A DNA stretch of 64,000 nucleotides from Streptomyces sp. ADI95-17 (GTDB taxonomy: Bacteria; Actinomycetota; Actinomycetes; Streptomycetales; Streptomycetaceae), in contig NZ_ML123052.1 in NCBI RefSeq assembly GCF_003846175.1, positions 98,501 through 162,500 on the forward strand, written 5' to 3'. The notes beneath the pieces are model-generated. The model made no database searches. It was not told where the DNA came from and saw only the letters and a program-made list of their open reading frames with translations. The stretch's first letter is position 1; every line of letters begins with the position of its first letter. Shown piece by piece: positions 17,469 through 26,219 of this stretch. The position numbers and the translations under genes are program-made.

Positions 17469-17912
17469 ATGAACGCCGAAATCACCCTTGCGGGCGCCGA
17501 GTTCGTCCAACGCTTCAGCGCCACCCGTCGAGGCGCCCGGCTGGCCCGCCGGCTCGCCGCACATCAACTGGACAAGTGGGGTGTGCCGTACGGGAGCGAG
17601 CTGTCCGACGACGTCACGGTGATCGTGTCCGAGCTGGCGGCCAACGCGGTGCTGCACGGGCTCGTACCGGGGCGGGACTTCGAGCTGCGGCTGATCGCCC
17701 TCGCGGACACGCTCCGTATCGAGGTGTCGGACGCGCGGGGCGAACGGGGGCCGGAGGTCCGGCCCTCCCGTCCCGGCGCCGAATCGGGGTTCGGTCTGCA
17801 CCTGGTCGCGGCGTTGGCGACGTCGTGGGGAGTGAAGGACCGGGTCGTCGGCAAGACGGTCTGGGCGGAGTGCGTCACGGAGCGGAAATGGTCAGGGGTC
17901 TCCTTGACCTGA
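17469..17912 (+). CDS. HATPase_c anti-sigma-factor-like protein (RsbW type)
   Basis: A 147-aa single-domain GHKL ATP-binding protein. The N-box is ELAANAVLHG, the G1 box lies at SDARGERGPE and the G2 box at GFGLHLVAAL. Streptomyces carry dozens of such orphan RsbW-like proteins, many next to XRE/DUF397 pairs as here. Family members bind anti-anti-sigma factors or sigma factors; the partner is not visible nearby. ATG 17469 was chosen over 17415 because it begins just before the first family strand. Confidence 0.88.
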   Translation: MNAEITLAGAEFVQRFSATRRGARLARRLAAHQLDKWGVPYGSELSDDVTVIVSELAANAVLHGLVPGRDFELRLIALADTLRIEVSDARGERGPEVRPSRPGAESGFGLHLVAALATSWGVKDRVVGKTVWAECVTERKWSGVSLT

Positions 17913-17957
17913 AGTGCGATTGAGTTTCTACCGTTTCCTCTGGTTGATCGTCCGACG

Positions 17958-18806
17958 ATGGGAGAACGCGCCGTGATCCTCGTGACCGGAGCCACCGGAA
18001 ACATTGGCAGTGCACTGCTGAAGGAACTGCACGCATGCGGTGCCGGGCCGCTGAGGGGGCTCACCCGTGATGCCGCGCGGGCCACCTTCCCCGAAGGGGT
18101 CGAGGCCGTGGAGGGCGACCTTGCGGCGTCGGCGTCGTTGAAGCACGCACTGGAGGGGGTACGTGCGCTGTTTCTTGTGTCGCGCCTGGGGCCGGACGCC
18201 GACATCATCGAAGCCGCACGGCAGGCGGGTGTGGAGCATGTGGTGATGGTGTCGTCGATCACCGCCCAGACCCATCCGCACCTGGGCCCTGCCGGTGAGA
18301 ACCTCGCGGTGGAACGGCTGCTCAAGGAGAGCGGTATGGCCTGGACGATCCTGCGGCCGACGCAGTTCGCCTCGAACGCCCTGATGTGGGCGGCTTCCAT
18401 CCGTGAGCATGAGTTGGTCCGCGCGCCGTACGCGGACACAGCACTGCCGACCATCCACCCTGCGGACATCGCGTCGGTGGCACGGGTGGCGCTGACCGAG
18501 CCCGGCCACCAGGAGCGCACGTACGCCTTGACCGGTCCGGAGCCGGTGACAGCCCGTCGGCAGGTCGAGGCCATCGCGGCAGCACTGGGCCGGGAGGTGC
18601 CCTTCGCCGAGATCAGCCGCCGGGAGGCCCACGCGCAGATGGCCGCGGTCTTCGGAGCCGAGGCCGCGGACGCGGTGCTCGACGTCACGGGCGGTGACGT
18701 CAACGACGAGTTGCTGGCGGTGCGCGACACGGTCGCACAGGTCACCGGAACCCCGGCCCGGCCGTTCCAGCAGTGGGCTATGGAGAACGCCGCCGCCTTT
18801 CGCTGA
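17958..18806 (+). CDS. NmrA-like NAD(P)-binding reductase
   Basis: A 282-aa atypical short-chain dehydrogenase. The Rossmann motif is VTGATGNIGSALLKEL, followed by LRGLTRDA and VEGDLAAS (adenine-contact aspartate). The mid-region HVVMVSSIT and ENLAVERLLKESGMAWTILRP match the NmrA/QOR2-like group, which acts as NADP sensors or quinone reductases. ATG 17958 is the first codon of the conserved start; a GTG at 17973 is possible. Monocistronic as far as visible. Confidence 0.88.
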   Translation: MGERAVILVTGATGNIGSALLKELHACGAGPLRGLTRDAARATFPEGVEAVEGDLAASASLKHALEGVRALFLVSRLGPDADIIEAARQAGVEHVVMVSSITAQTHPHLGPAGENLAVERLLKESGMAWTILRPTQFASNALMWAASIREHELVRAPYADTALPTIHPADIASVARVALTEPGHQERTYALTGPEPVTARRQVEAIAAALGREVPFAEISRREAHAQMAAVFGAEAADAVLDVTGGDVNDELLAVRDTVAQVTGTPARPFQQWAMENAAAFR

Positions 18807-18975
18807 ATCACCTGCGCGTCCGGTGTCGGACAACTGCGGGCACGGGCTGTGCTCCCCCGTCCCGAGGACGCGGAGGCAAAGGCCGAGGCAGCAGCAGACG
18901 ACGAGGGTGACACCAGGGACGGCGACGGTGGCAACAGCGGTACGTGAATGCCTCTCGAAGGCGCAGCGCTCGGCG

Positions 18976-19284
18976 ATGCACCTGGAGATGCGGGACAGCT
19001 ACATGTGCGACGACCCGGAGTTCATCCGCCGGCAGGGCGGGCACCGGTATGACCCGGCCGACCGCGAGTCGTGGTGGCACTGGTGGGACGAGCAGGGGCG
19101 GACAGGGTTCGAGCGCTTCGGGCTCACCGTTGACGGTGACGGCGAGCGGGTGTGGCTCGACGGGCCGGGCAGCCCTGCTGGAAAAGGACCAGCCCTGCGG
19201 GCCGGCACCTCGCCCAGCGGCCCACCTCACGCCGGCCACGACCCGGTGAACGTCAGCCGAGGCGGCCGACGTGGATCACGATGA
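18976..19284 (+). pseudogene. Probable remnant of a DUF6879-like protein
   Basis: The reading frame opens MHLEMRDSYMCDDPEFI and continues to WWHWWDEQG, which matches the start of DUF6879-type proteins that usually accompany XRE/DUF397 genes. After about 45 residues the similarity ends and the frame runs into an unrelated Gly/Pro-rich stretch overlapping the toxin gene's 3' end. Intact family members are about 170-200 residues. No good ribosome site is seen. It is either a truncated relic or a short hypothetical gene. Confidence 0.35.
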
Positions 19285-19504
19285 TGGTGACCTGGGCTTC
19301 TTTGATCTCGTACAGCACGCGATAGCGCCCCACGTGCACGCGTCGTAGCGTGGGTGAGCCGTAGGGCGCCGAGCCCTGTGGCAGAGGGTTGTCGGCGAGC
19401 ATGTCGACAGCATCCATCAACTGGCGCAAGCCGTCGGGGTCGTCCTTGAGGAACCGGGCAGCTTGGTCGATGGCGTGCTCGTCCCAGGTGATCAGATACG
19501 TCAA
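19253..19504 (-). CDS. RelE/ParE-family toxin
   Basis: An 83-aa RelE-superfamily protein, expected to cleave ribosome-bound mRNA. Typical segments are MTYLITWDEHAIDQAARFL, a central LMDAVDMLADNP, and the RRVHVGRYRVLYEI core with the conserved arginines, ending VIHVGRLG. Its start overlaps the antitoxin stop by 4 nt (ATGA), the standard antitoxin-first arrangement. It overlaps the tail of a degenerate frame on the other strand. Confidence 0.92.
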   Translation of the reverse strand: MTYLITWDEHAIDQAARFLKDDPDGLRQLMDAVDMLADNPLPQGSAPYGSPTLRRVHVGRYRVLYEIKEAQVTIIVIHVGRLG

Positions 19505-19755
19505 CGCTGCTCCAGGCCGAGTCGTGCACGGACCTGGTCATGCGGGACAGTCTTCACGGCGCCGACGGCCTGGCGTGCCTGGTACTGGGCGAGAGCCAGC
19601 GCGTCCTCCAGCTCGGCCAGCTCCTGGGGGTTGATCAGTATGGCTGCGGGTTGGCCGTGGTCGGTGATGGTGATGCGTTCCCGCGCGTTGGAGGCTCTGC
19701 GGACGAGAGAGCCGAAGCGGGCGCGGGCTTCAGTGATCGGCAGCGTGTCACTCAT
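19501..19755 (-). CDS. Phd/YefM-family antitoxin
   Basis: An 84-aa antitoxin. The N-terminal DNA-binding fold reads LPITEARARFGSLVRRA, with ERITITDHGQPAAILINPQE as the conserved strand-turn, followed by an extended toxin-binding tail ending VRARLGLEQR. It should neutralise the RelE toxin translated from the overlapping start and repress its own promoter at the palindrome just upstream. ATG 19755 is the only start giving the family length. Confidence 0.93.
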   Translation of the reverse strand: MSDTLPITEARARFGSLVRRASNARERITITDHGQPAAILINPQELAELEDALALAQYQARQAVGAVKTVPHDQVRARLGLEQR

Positions 19756-19761
19756 GTGCAG

Positions 19762-19773
19762 AAGTGTACACTT
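19762..19773 (-). promoter_or_regulatory. Toxin-antitoxin operator
   Basis: AAGTGTACACTT, a perfect 12-bp palindrome starting 7 bp upstream of the antitoxin ATG. It overlaps the likely -10 region, fitting autorepression by the Phd/YefM-RelE complex. Confidence 0.7.
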
Positions 19774-19907
19774 GTCGCATGTTGTGTCCAGTTGATGGCT
19801 ACGGGTGAACCGACTTCCTGGGGCGTGAATGGATCTGCCGACGGCCGAGCCGGCTTGAACTTCTCCGCGGTCCGCGGCCCGTTGCCGGACGCCTCCGGCA
19901 CCGCGCT

Positions 19908-20711
19908 CTACTGCCAGGTCGCGGTGTCGGGGTCGATGCCGTGGGCGCGCGCCTCGGCGTCGACGATGCGGCGGAACCAGGTGGCGAGGCCGGCGCGGAT
20001 GCCGTCGTAGTGGGCGGCGAACGCCGGGTCGGCCTCGTACATGCGGCCGAGACAGACCTGCATCTGTCTGGTGAGGGGAAAGTACGAGGCGAAGACCTCG
20101 CGGTGCCGCTCGACGAGCCGGTTCGCCTCCGGGCTGCCAGGTGTGACGCCGGCGTCCATCGCATCCCCGAGGGCGCGGTCGAGGGCGGCGACGGCGTCGG
20201 CGACGGTCTGCCATTCCTCCGGACCGCGAGAGGCCGAGCGTTCGGCGTACTGCCGCCATTGCGTGGTGTCTCCCCAGAGTTGACGGGCCCGGGCCGGCCC
20301 GTCCGGGTCCCACTGGGGGCCGAAGACCGCGGCCTGCTGCTCTGCGGTCAGCAGCAGGCCGCGCTCGTGGGCGTCGATCATCCGGTCCAGTCCGGCGCCG
20401 AGCTGCCGGAGGCGCTCGATCCGTTCCGAGACCTGGGCGCGCTGCGCGCGCAGCGCACCGGGTACGTCCGTGGCCGAGTCGTCCAGGACGGCCTGAATCC
20501 GGTCCAGGCCGAGACCGATCTCGCGGTAGACGACGATGCGGTGCAGGCGTTCCAGGTCACCGGCGGTGTAGAGCCGGTATCCGGCGGCCGTGCGCAGCGA
20601 CGGTCGCGCGAGACCGATCTCGTCCCAGTGGTGCAGCGCGCGGACCGTCACGCCCAGGCGTTTCGAGACCTGACCGACGGCCAGCCCGTCGGCGTCAGTG
20701 GCATCAGGCAT
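19908..20711 (-). CDS. MerR family regulator with TipAS-like effector domain
   Basis: A 267-aa MerR activator. The N-terminal winged helix is LAVGQVSKRLGVTVRALHHWDE, then GLARPSLRTAAGYRLYTAGD and the dimerisation coiled coil (RIVVYREIGLGLDRIQAVLD onward). The C-terminal 140 residues match the TipAS antibiotic-recognition domain (GPQWDPDG and VERHREVFASYFPLTRQMQ through YEADPAFAAHYD). Its ATG at 20711 overlaps the upstream VOC gene by 8 bp, so both are one transcript. The MerR-type operator upstream of the VOC gene indicates autoregulation in response to a small ligand. Confidence 0.92.
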   Translation of the reverse strand: MPDATDADGLAVGQVSKRLGVTVRALHHWDEIGLARPSLRTAAGYRLYTAGDLERLHRIVVYREIGLGLDRIQAVLDDSATDVPGALRAQRAQVSERIERLRQLGAGLDRMIDAHERGLLLTAEQQAAVFGPQWDPDGPARARQLWGDTTQWRQYAERSASRGPEEWQTVADAVAALDRALGDAMDAGVTPGSPEANRLVERHREVFASYFPLTRQMQVCLGRMYEADPAFAAHYDGIRAGLATWFRRIVDAEARAHGIDPDTATWQ

Positions 20712-21240
20712 GCTCCTGATTGTCGCCGCGACCGGCGCCCGGTGGAGTGATCCCGATGGCTTCAAGGTTCCGCGCCTCCTGACTGGCCGGATCGAAGGGC
20801 TTCGCCGCGGTGAGAACGATCCGTGCGTTCTCGGGGGTGACCACCTCCACATCGCGGGTGTTCCAGGGGGTGTCCCGCGGACCGTCGACCGAGTCCGGGC
20901 GCAACGCACGACAGGCCTCCACCAGGGAATCGACCTGGCCGAGCACGCACGAGAAACTGAGGCTCATCGCCGGTGCCTGCTCCGGAACGCTCTCCGCCCG
21001 GAGAAGGAGTACGTCCTGGAACGCCCATCGGCGCAGATGCACCAGCGTGCCGGGGATGCTGAACAGCTCGAAGAACCCGAGCCCTCGAATCCAGAAGTCC
21101 ACCGACGCCGCCAGATCGGTCGTGGCGATCGTCGCGAAAGCGGGCATTCCATAGATGCCACGGAACAGTTCCGGCGGAACCGCATCCGGGCCGGGAGTGG
21201 GTACGGGGCTCATTTCGAACGCGTTGTAGTGGTCGCTCAT
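20704..21240 (-). CDS. VOC family protein (glyoxalase/bleomycin-resistance fold)
   Basis: A 178-aa vicinal-oxygen-chelate protein: MPAFATIATTDLAASVDFWI, the FFELFSIPGTLVHLRRW strand pair, and a second half ending NARIVLTAAKPF. Family members are metal-dependent isomerases/dioxygenases or metal-free drug-binding proteins. Co-transcribed with a TipAS-type MerR regulator, it is plausibly a drug-sequestering or modifying protein induced by its own ligand. The metal residues are not clearly conserved, favouring binding over catalysis, but this is inference. Confidence 0.85.
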   Translation of the reverse strand: MSDHYNAFEMSPVPTPGPDAVPPELFRGIYGMPAFATIATTDLAASVDFWIRGLGFFELFSIPGTLVHLRRWAFQDVLLLRAESVPEQAPAMSLSFSCVLGQVDSLVEACRALRPDSVDGPRDTPWNTRDVEVVTPENARIVLTAAKPFDPASQEARNLEAIGITPPGAGRGDNQEHA

Positions 21241-21256
21241 GCACCCCACGTTCCGG

Positions 21257-21278
21257 CCTCACGCAACGTGAGGGTCAA
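21257..21278 (-). promoter_or_regulatory. MerR-type promoter/operator of the VOC-merR operon
   Basis: A perfect 7-bp inverted repeat with 3-bp centre (CCTCACG-CAA-CGTGAGG, 21257-21273) directly abuts TTGAC of a -35 element on the minus strand (21274-21278). This is the layout of MerR-activated promoters, with the operator in the overlong spacer. It lies 17 bp before the VOC start. Confidence 0.7.
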
Positions 21279-21482
21279 GCCGGATTCCGATGTGCCCGCG
21301 TCGGCTCGATCGTTACCGCGCCACACAGGCCGTGAGGTGCGAGGTCCCGGACGGTGAGCGGGATGCCGCGGCGTCCGTGCCGCCGGCCCCGCCCTCTCCG
21401 TACCCACCGACGCCTTCACGTCCTTCACCCCGGGCCAGATGCCCTGGTCCGGGGCGCGGGCCCCGCTCGTATGCTCGGGTCC

Positions 21483-24065
21483 ATGACCGATCCTCAGCGC
21501 GGACGTCCGACGACCAATTCCATGCGGCGTGCCCTCAAGCGAGCCCGTGACGGTGTCGCTCTCGATGTGGCCGAGGCCGCCGTACTGCTCCAGGCGCGGG
21601 GCGAGGACCTGACCGACCTTGCCGCCTCGGCCGCCCGGGTGCGGGACGCCGGGCTCGAAGCCGCGGGGCGGCCGGGGGTGATCACGTACTCGCGCAAGGT
21701 CTTCATCCCGCTGACCCGGCTCTGCCGCGACAAGTGCCACTACTGCACCTTCGTCACCGTCCCCGGCAAGCTCCGGCGGGCCGGGCACGGGATGTTCCTG
21801 TCGCCGGACGAGGTGCTGGACATCGCCCGCGAGGGCGCGGCCATGGGGTGCAAGGAGGCGCTGTTCACGCTCGGCGACCGGCCGGAGGACCGCTGGCCCG
21901 AGGCGCGGGAGTGGCTGGAGGCCGAGGGGTACGACGACACCCTCGCGTACGTACGCGCCATGGCGATCCGGGTCCTTGAGGAGACCGGACTGCTGCCCCA
22001 CCTCAACCCGGGCGTCATGACCTGGACCGATCTTCAGCGGCTCAAGCCCGTCGCCCCGTCCATGGGGATGATGCTGGAGACGACGGCCACCCGCCTGTGG
22101 TCCGAGCCGGGCGGCCCGCACCACGGTTCCCCGGACAAGGAACCGGCCGTGCGGCTGCGGGTGCTGGAGGACGCGGGGCGGTCCAACGTCCCGTTCACCA
22201 CCGGCATCCTGATCGGCATCGGGGAGTCGTACGAGGAGCGCGCCGACTCGCTCTTCGAGCTGCGCAAGACCGCCCGCGCCTACCACGGCATCCAGGAAGT
22301 CATCGTCCAGAACTTCCGCGCCAAGCCGGACACCGCGATGCGCGGCATGCCGGACGCCGAGCTGGAGGAGCTGGCCGCCGCCATCGCCGTGGCCCGGCAC
22401 ATCCTCGGCCCGTCCGCCCGCATCCAGGCCCCGCCGAACCTCGTCGACGCCGAGTACGCGCTGATCGTCGGCGCCGGGATCGACGACTGGGGCGGGGTTT
22501 CGCCGCTCACGCCCGACCATGTGAACCCCGAGCGGCCCTGGCCGCACATCGACGAACTCGCCGCGAAGACCGCCGAGTCGGGCTTCGCGCTGCGGGAGCG
22601 GCTCACCATCTACCCGGAGTTCATCCGGCGCGGCGAGCCGTGGCTCGACCCCCGCCTGCTGCCGCACGTCCGCGCGCTCGCGGACCCGGAGACGGGGCTC
22701 GCCCGCGAGGACGCCGTCCCCGCCGGGCTGCCCTGGCAGGAGCCCGACGAGGAGTTCGGCGCCACCGGCCGCACCGATCTGCACCGCACCATCGACACCG
22801 AGGGCCGCACCGGCGACCGCCGCGAGGACTTCGACGAGGTGTACGGGGACTGGGAGGCGCTCCGCGAGGCCGCCGCGCCCGGCATGGTGCCGTCCCGGAT
22901 CGACGGCGATGTGCGCGAGGCGCTGAGCCAGGCCGCCGACGACCCGACGAAGCTCACCGACGAGCAGGCGCTCGCCCTGCTCCACGCGGACGGCCCGGCG
23001 CTCGACGAGCTGTGCCGGATCGCGGACACGCTGCGGCGCGACGTGGTCGGCGACGACGTCACCTACATCGTCACCAGGAACATCAACTTCACCAATGTCT
23101 GCTACACCGGCTGCCGGTTCTGCGCCTTCGCCCAGCGGCGCACCGACGCCGACGCGTACACCCTCTCCCTGGACCAGGTCGCGGACCGGGCCGCGCAGGC
23201 GTGGGACGTCGGCGCGGTCGAGGTCTGCATGCAGGGCGGCATCCACCCGGACCTGCCCGGCACCGCGTACTTCGACATCGCGAAGGCGGTGCGCGAACGC
23301 GTGCCCGGCATGCATGTGCACGCCTTCTCGCCGATGGAGGTCGTCAACGGCGCCACCCGCACCGGGATGTCGATCCGGGACTGGCTGATCGCGGCGAAGG
23401 AGGCCGGGCTCGGCTCGATCCCCGGCACGGCGGCCGAGATCCTGGACGACGAGGTCCGCTGGGTCCTCACCAAGGGCAAGCTGCCCACGGCGACCTGGCT
23501 GGAGGTCATCAGGACCGCCCACGAAGTGGGTCTGCGCTCGTCCTCCACGATGATGTACGGGCACGTCGACCAGCCGCGCCACTGGCTCGGCCATCTGCGG
23601 ACGCTGGCCCGGCTCCAGCAGGAGACCGGCGGCTTCACGGAGTTCGTGACGCTGCCGTTCATCCACACCAACGCACCGGTCTACCTCGCGGGCATCGCCC
23701 GCCCCGGCCCCACCGACCGCGACAACCGGGCCGTCACCGCCATGGCCCGGCTGCTGCTCCACCCGCACATCACCAACATCCAGACCAGCTGGGTCAAGCT
23801 CGGCACTGAGGGGGCGGCCGAGATGCTGCGCTCCGGCGCCAACGACCTGGGCGGCACGCTGATGGAGGAGACCATCTCCCGGATGGCCGGGTCGAGTTAC
23901 GGCTCGTACCGCTCCATCCAGGACCTCATCGCCATCGCGGAGCTCGCGGGACGCCCGGCGAAGCCGCGTACGACGCTGTACGGGGAGGTCCCCGAGGAGC
24001 GGGTGGCGGCGGCGGGGGCGTCCGACGGGCACCTTCCGGAGCTGCTGCCGGTGCTGCCGGACTGA
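21483..24065 (+). CDS. fbiC: FO synthase (7,8-didemethyl-8-hydroxy-5-deazariboflavin synthase), fused CofG-CofH
   Basis: An 860-aa bifunctional radical-SAM enzyme that makes the F420 chromophore FO from tyrosine and 5-amino-6-ribitylamino-uracil. Two CX3CX2C iron-sulfur motifs are intact: Cys81/85/88 in the N-terminal CofG half and Cys540/544/547 in the C-terminal CofH half. Archaea and cyanobacteria encode the halves separately; fusion is the actinobacterial form. CofH features such as EVCMQGGIHPDLPG and HAFSPMEV are present. ATG 21483 lies just past a short leader; longer frames lack conservation. It supports F420-dependent enzymes such as the LLM protein at 6231. Convergent with the DHFR-like gene 37 bp downstream. 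Confidence 0.97.
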   Translation: MTDPQRGRPTTNSMRRALKRARDGVALDVAEAAVLLQARGEDLTDLAASAARVRDAGLEAAGRPGVITYSRKVFIPLTRLCRDKCHYCTFVTVPGKLRRAGHGMFLSPDEVLDIAREGAAMGCKEALFTLGDRPEDRWPEAREWLEAEGYDDTLAYVRAMAIRVLEETGLLPHLNPGVMTWTDLQRLKPVAPSMGMMLETTATRLWSEPGGPHHGSPDKEPAVRLRVLEDAGRSNVPFTTGILIGIGESYEERADSLFELRKTARAYHGIQEVIVQNFRAKPDTAMRGMPDAELEELAAAIAVARHILGPSARIQAPPNLVDAEYALIVGAGIDDWGGVSPLTPDHVNPERPWPHIDELAAKTAESGFALRERLTIYPEFIRRGEPWLDPRLLPHVRALADPETGLAREDAVPAGLPWQEPDEEFGATGRTDLHRTIDTEGRTGDRREDFDEVYGDWEALREAAAPGMVPSRIDGDVREALSQAADDPTKLTDEQALALLHADGPALDELCRIADTLRRDVVGDDVTYIVTRNINFTNVCYTGCRFCAFAQRRTDADAYTLSLDQVADRAAQAWDVGAVEVCMQGGIHPDLPGTAYFDIAKAVRERVPGMHVHAFSPMEVVNGATRTGMSIRDWLIAAKEAGLGSIPGTAAEILDDEVRWVLTKGKLPTATWLEVIRTAHEVGLRSSSTMMYGHVDQPRHWLGHLRTLARLQQETGGFTEFVTLPFIHTNAPVYLAGIARPGPTDRDNRAVTAMARLLLHPHITNIQTSWVKLGTEGAAEMLRSGANDLGGTLMEETISRMAGSSYGSYRSIQDLIAIAELAGRPAKPRTTLYGEVPEERVAAAGASDGHLPELLPVLPD

Positions 24066-24102
24066 GGAGCGCGTCCCCCGCCCGGCCCGGCCGGCTCTCC
24101 CG

Positions 24103-24747
24103 TCACTTCCGCCAGAACAGGTGGTGGGTCATGCCGCTCGGGCTGGGCACGACGTCGAGGTGGAAGCGGTCGCGCAGCTCGTCGGGGGACTCCCAGAGCC
24201 GCACCCCGGAGCCGAGCTTCACCGGGGAGACCGCCACGTGCAGGGTGTCCACCAGGCCGGCGTCGAGGAACTCCCGGATGGTGGTGGCCCCGCCGCCGAG
24301 CCGGACGTCCTTGCCGCGCGCCGCTTCCCGCGCCCGTTCGAGGACCGTGGCCGGGTCGGCGTCGACGAAGTGGAACGTGGTGTCGGAGAGCGTGAACGAG
24401 GGCCGCTCGTGGTGGGTCAGCACGAACACCGGGGTGTGGAACGGGGGCTCGTCGCCCCACCAGCCGAGCCAGTCGTGGTCGGTCCAGGGCCCGCGCTGGG
24501 GGCTGAACTTGTTGCGGCCCATGATCTCGGCGCCGATGTTGTGCGCGAAGTCCCTCGTGAGGTAGTCGTCCAGGCCCCGGCTGCCGCCGGGGTCGGTGCG
24601 GTTGGGCCAGCTCGCCGTGGCACCGGCCCAGGACATCAACGCCCCGGGGTCGGCGTGCCCGAAGGGGCGTTCGAGGCTCTGGTTCTCGCCGGCGCCGAAT
24701 CCATCACTGGAGACGGTGAAGTTCTGGACCTTCAGCAGCTGAGTCAC
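24103..24747 (-). CDS. Dihydrofolate reductase-like protein (RibD C-terminal family)
   Basis: A 214-aa protein of the RibD_C/DHFR superfamily: the KVQNFTVSSDGFGAGENQSL start, EIMGRNKFSP, the TPVFVLTHHERPS strand, and a nucleotide-binding turn DVRLGGGATTIREFL. Actinobacteria have many paralogues of unknown substrate, thought to be NADPH-dependent reductases. The GTG at 24747 has GGGAG about 8 nt upstream and matches the family start; the in-frame extension to 24828 is unsupported. Monocistronic. Confidence 0.88.
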   Translation of the reverse strand: MTQLLKVQNFTVSSDGFGAGENQSLERPFGHADPGALMSWAGATASWPNRTDPGGSRGLDDYLTRDFAHNIGAEIMGRNKFSPQRGPWTDHDWLGWWGDEPPFHTPVFVLTHHERPSFTLSDTTFHFVDADPATVLERAREAARGKDVRLGGGATTIREFLDAGLVDTLHVAVSPVKLGSGVRLWESPDELRDRFHLDVVPSPSGMTHHLFWRK

Positions 24748-25054
24748 GTGTTTCTCCCGCGCTTTCGATGTTCGATCGGTGATCCGGCAATGGTGACTGC
24801 CCGAAGTGGGCAAACTCATCGCCGACACTCGCCGGATCCGGTCATCGGGCGGTCATCGGGTGGTCGACGGGCGGTCGGCAGGCGTTCCACCTCGCCGGAA
24901 AGTGGTCTCCGACCAGTCAAAAACGACCTGCGGGACGTCCGCCCACATACCCACGCGTACCTGTTTCCGCTCTCTCTACCGACCGTTCCCGTTCGATTAC
25001 AGTGCTGCGCAGTCGCAGACGGGCCGGCCTGCCGGCCGACGGGGGAGGGGCACG

Positions 25055-26170
25055 GTGAGCACAGGGACCACGGCTGTGTGGGGCCGTGTCGAACAGCAGG
25101 ACTTCCGCAGCCGGGTGCGCGGCGCGCTGCTGGGCGGGGCCATCGGGGACGCGCTGGGGGCGGGGGTCGACGGGCTCACGCTCGAAGAGATCCGCGAGGC
25201 CCACGGCGCCGACGCGGTCACCGACCTCGTACCCGCGTACGGCGGACGCGGCACCGTCACCGCCGTCACCCAGCTCACCCTGTTCACCGTCGACGGGCTG
25301 ATCCGCGCCCAGGTCCGCCGCGACACCGGGGCCTGGCACCCGCCCACCGATGTGCACCGGGCCCATCTGCGGTGGGCGGCCACCCAGCACGACTGGGGGC
25401 CCGACGAGCGCCGCGAGGACAACGGCTGGCTGGCCCGGCAGGAGTGGCTGTACGCGCGTCGCGGCCCGACCCGGGAATGCCTGACGGGGCTCGGCGACAC
25501 CACCATGGGCACCCTCGACCAGCCCAAGAACCCCCAGGCGCGGGACTCGGCCGCCCTCACCCGGTCCGTGCCGTTCGGGCTGCTCGTCGGCTGGGAGCCC
25601 CAGCTCGTCCTCCAGCTCGCCGTGGAGTGCGCAGCCCAGACCCACGGCCACCCCGACGCACTGCTCTCCGCCGGCGCCCTCGCCGTCATGGTGCACGGCC
25701 TGGCCCGGGGCGAGACCCTGGACGGCTCCGTCCAGCACGCGCTGGCCCTGCTCGCCGAGCGCCCGGGGCACGAAGCGGTCACCGAGGCGCTGAAGCAGGC
25801 CCTCGGCACGGTGCGCCAGGGCATCCCGGGGCCCGCCCTGATCGAGTCGCTGGGGGCCACGGACGCGGCGGAGGAGGTCCTCGCCGTCGCCGTGTACTGC
25901 GCGCTGGTCGGTGAGGACATACGCCACGGGCTGCGGCTGGCCGTCAACCACGGCGGGCCCTCCAGGGCCACCGGGGCCCTGTGCGGGGCGCTGCTCGGCG
26001 CGCTGCACGGCGAGACCGCGCTGCCGCCCGCCTGGCTCGCCGAACTGGAGGGCCGGCCGACGGTGCTGGAGCTCGCGGACGACTTCGCCATGGAGATGAC
26101 GCAGGGCCCGGCCCTGCACAGCCCGTCGGCCGCCGCACCGGGCTGGCTGGCCCGCTACCCGCGCGCCTGA
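25055..26170 (+). CDS. ADP-ribosylglycohydrolase homologue lacking metal-binding motifs
   Basis: A 371-aa all-helical protein of the ADP-ribosylglycohydrolase (ARH/DraG) family. The GALLGGAIGDALGAGV start (residues 23-38) and overall length fit. However, the first metal motif, normally SDDTQ, reads TAVTQ (residues 69-73). The second, normally GGDTDT, reads GGPSRAT (300-306). Active family members need those aspartates to hold two Mg ions, so this copy is probably not a hydrolase and may bind ADP-ribosylated targets or serve another role. GTG 25055 follows a strong GGGGGAGGGG site. It converges with the symporter gene across a hairpin terminator. Confidence 0.85.
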   Translation: MSTGTTAVWGRVEQQDFRSRVRGALLGGAIGDALGAGVDGLTLEEIREAHGADAVTDLVPAYGGRGTVTAVTQLTLFTVDGLIRAQVRRDTGAWHPPTDVHRAHLRWAATQHDWGPDERREDNGWLARQEWLYARRGPTRECLTGLGDTTMGTLDQPKNPQARDSAALTRSVPFGLLVGWEPQLVLQLAVECAAQTHGHPDALLSAGALAVMVHGLARGETLDGSVQHALALLAERPGHEAVTEALKQALGTVRQGIPGPALIESLGATDAAEEVLAVAVYCALVGEDIRHGLRLAVNHGGPSRATGALCGALLGALHGETALPPAWLAELEGRPTVLELADDFAMEMTQGPALHSPSAAAPGWLARYPRA

Positions 26171-26186
26171 GCGCCCCGCACGGGCC

Positions 26187-26211
26187 GGGGTACGGCCGGC
26201 CGCCGTACCCC
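26187..26211. terminator. Bidirectional hairpin terminator
   Basis: GGGGTACGGC (26187-26196) and GCCGTACCCC (26202-26211) pair perfectly with a 5-nt loop, centred between the convergent ADP-ribosylglycohydrolase-like and symporter genes. Confidence 0.8.
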
Positions 26212-26219
26212 GCCGGGCG

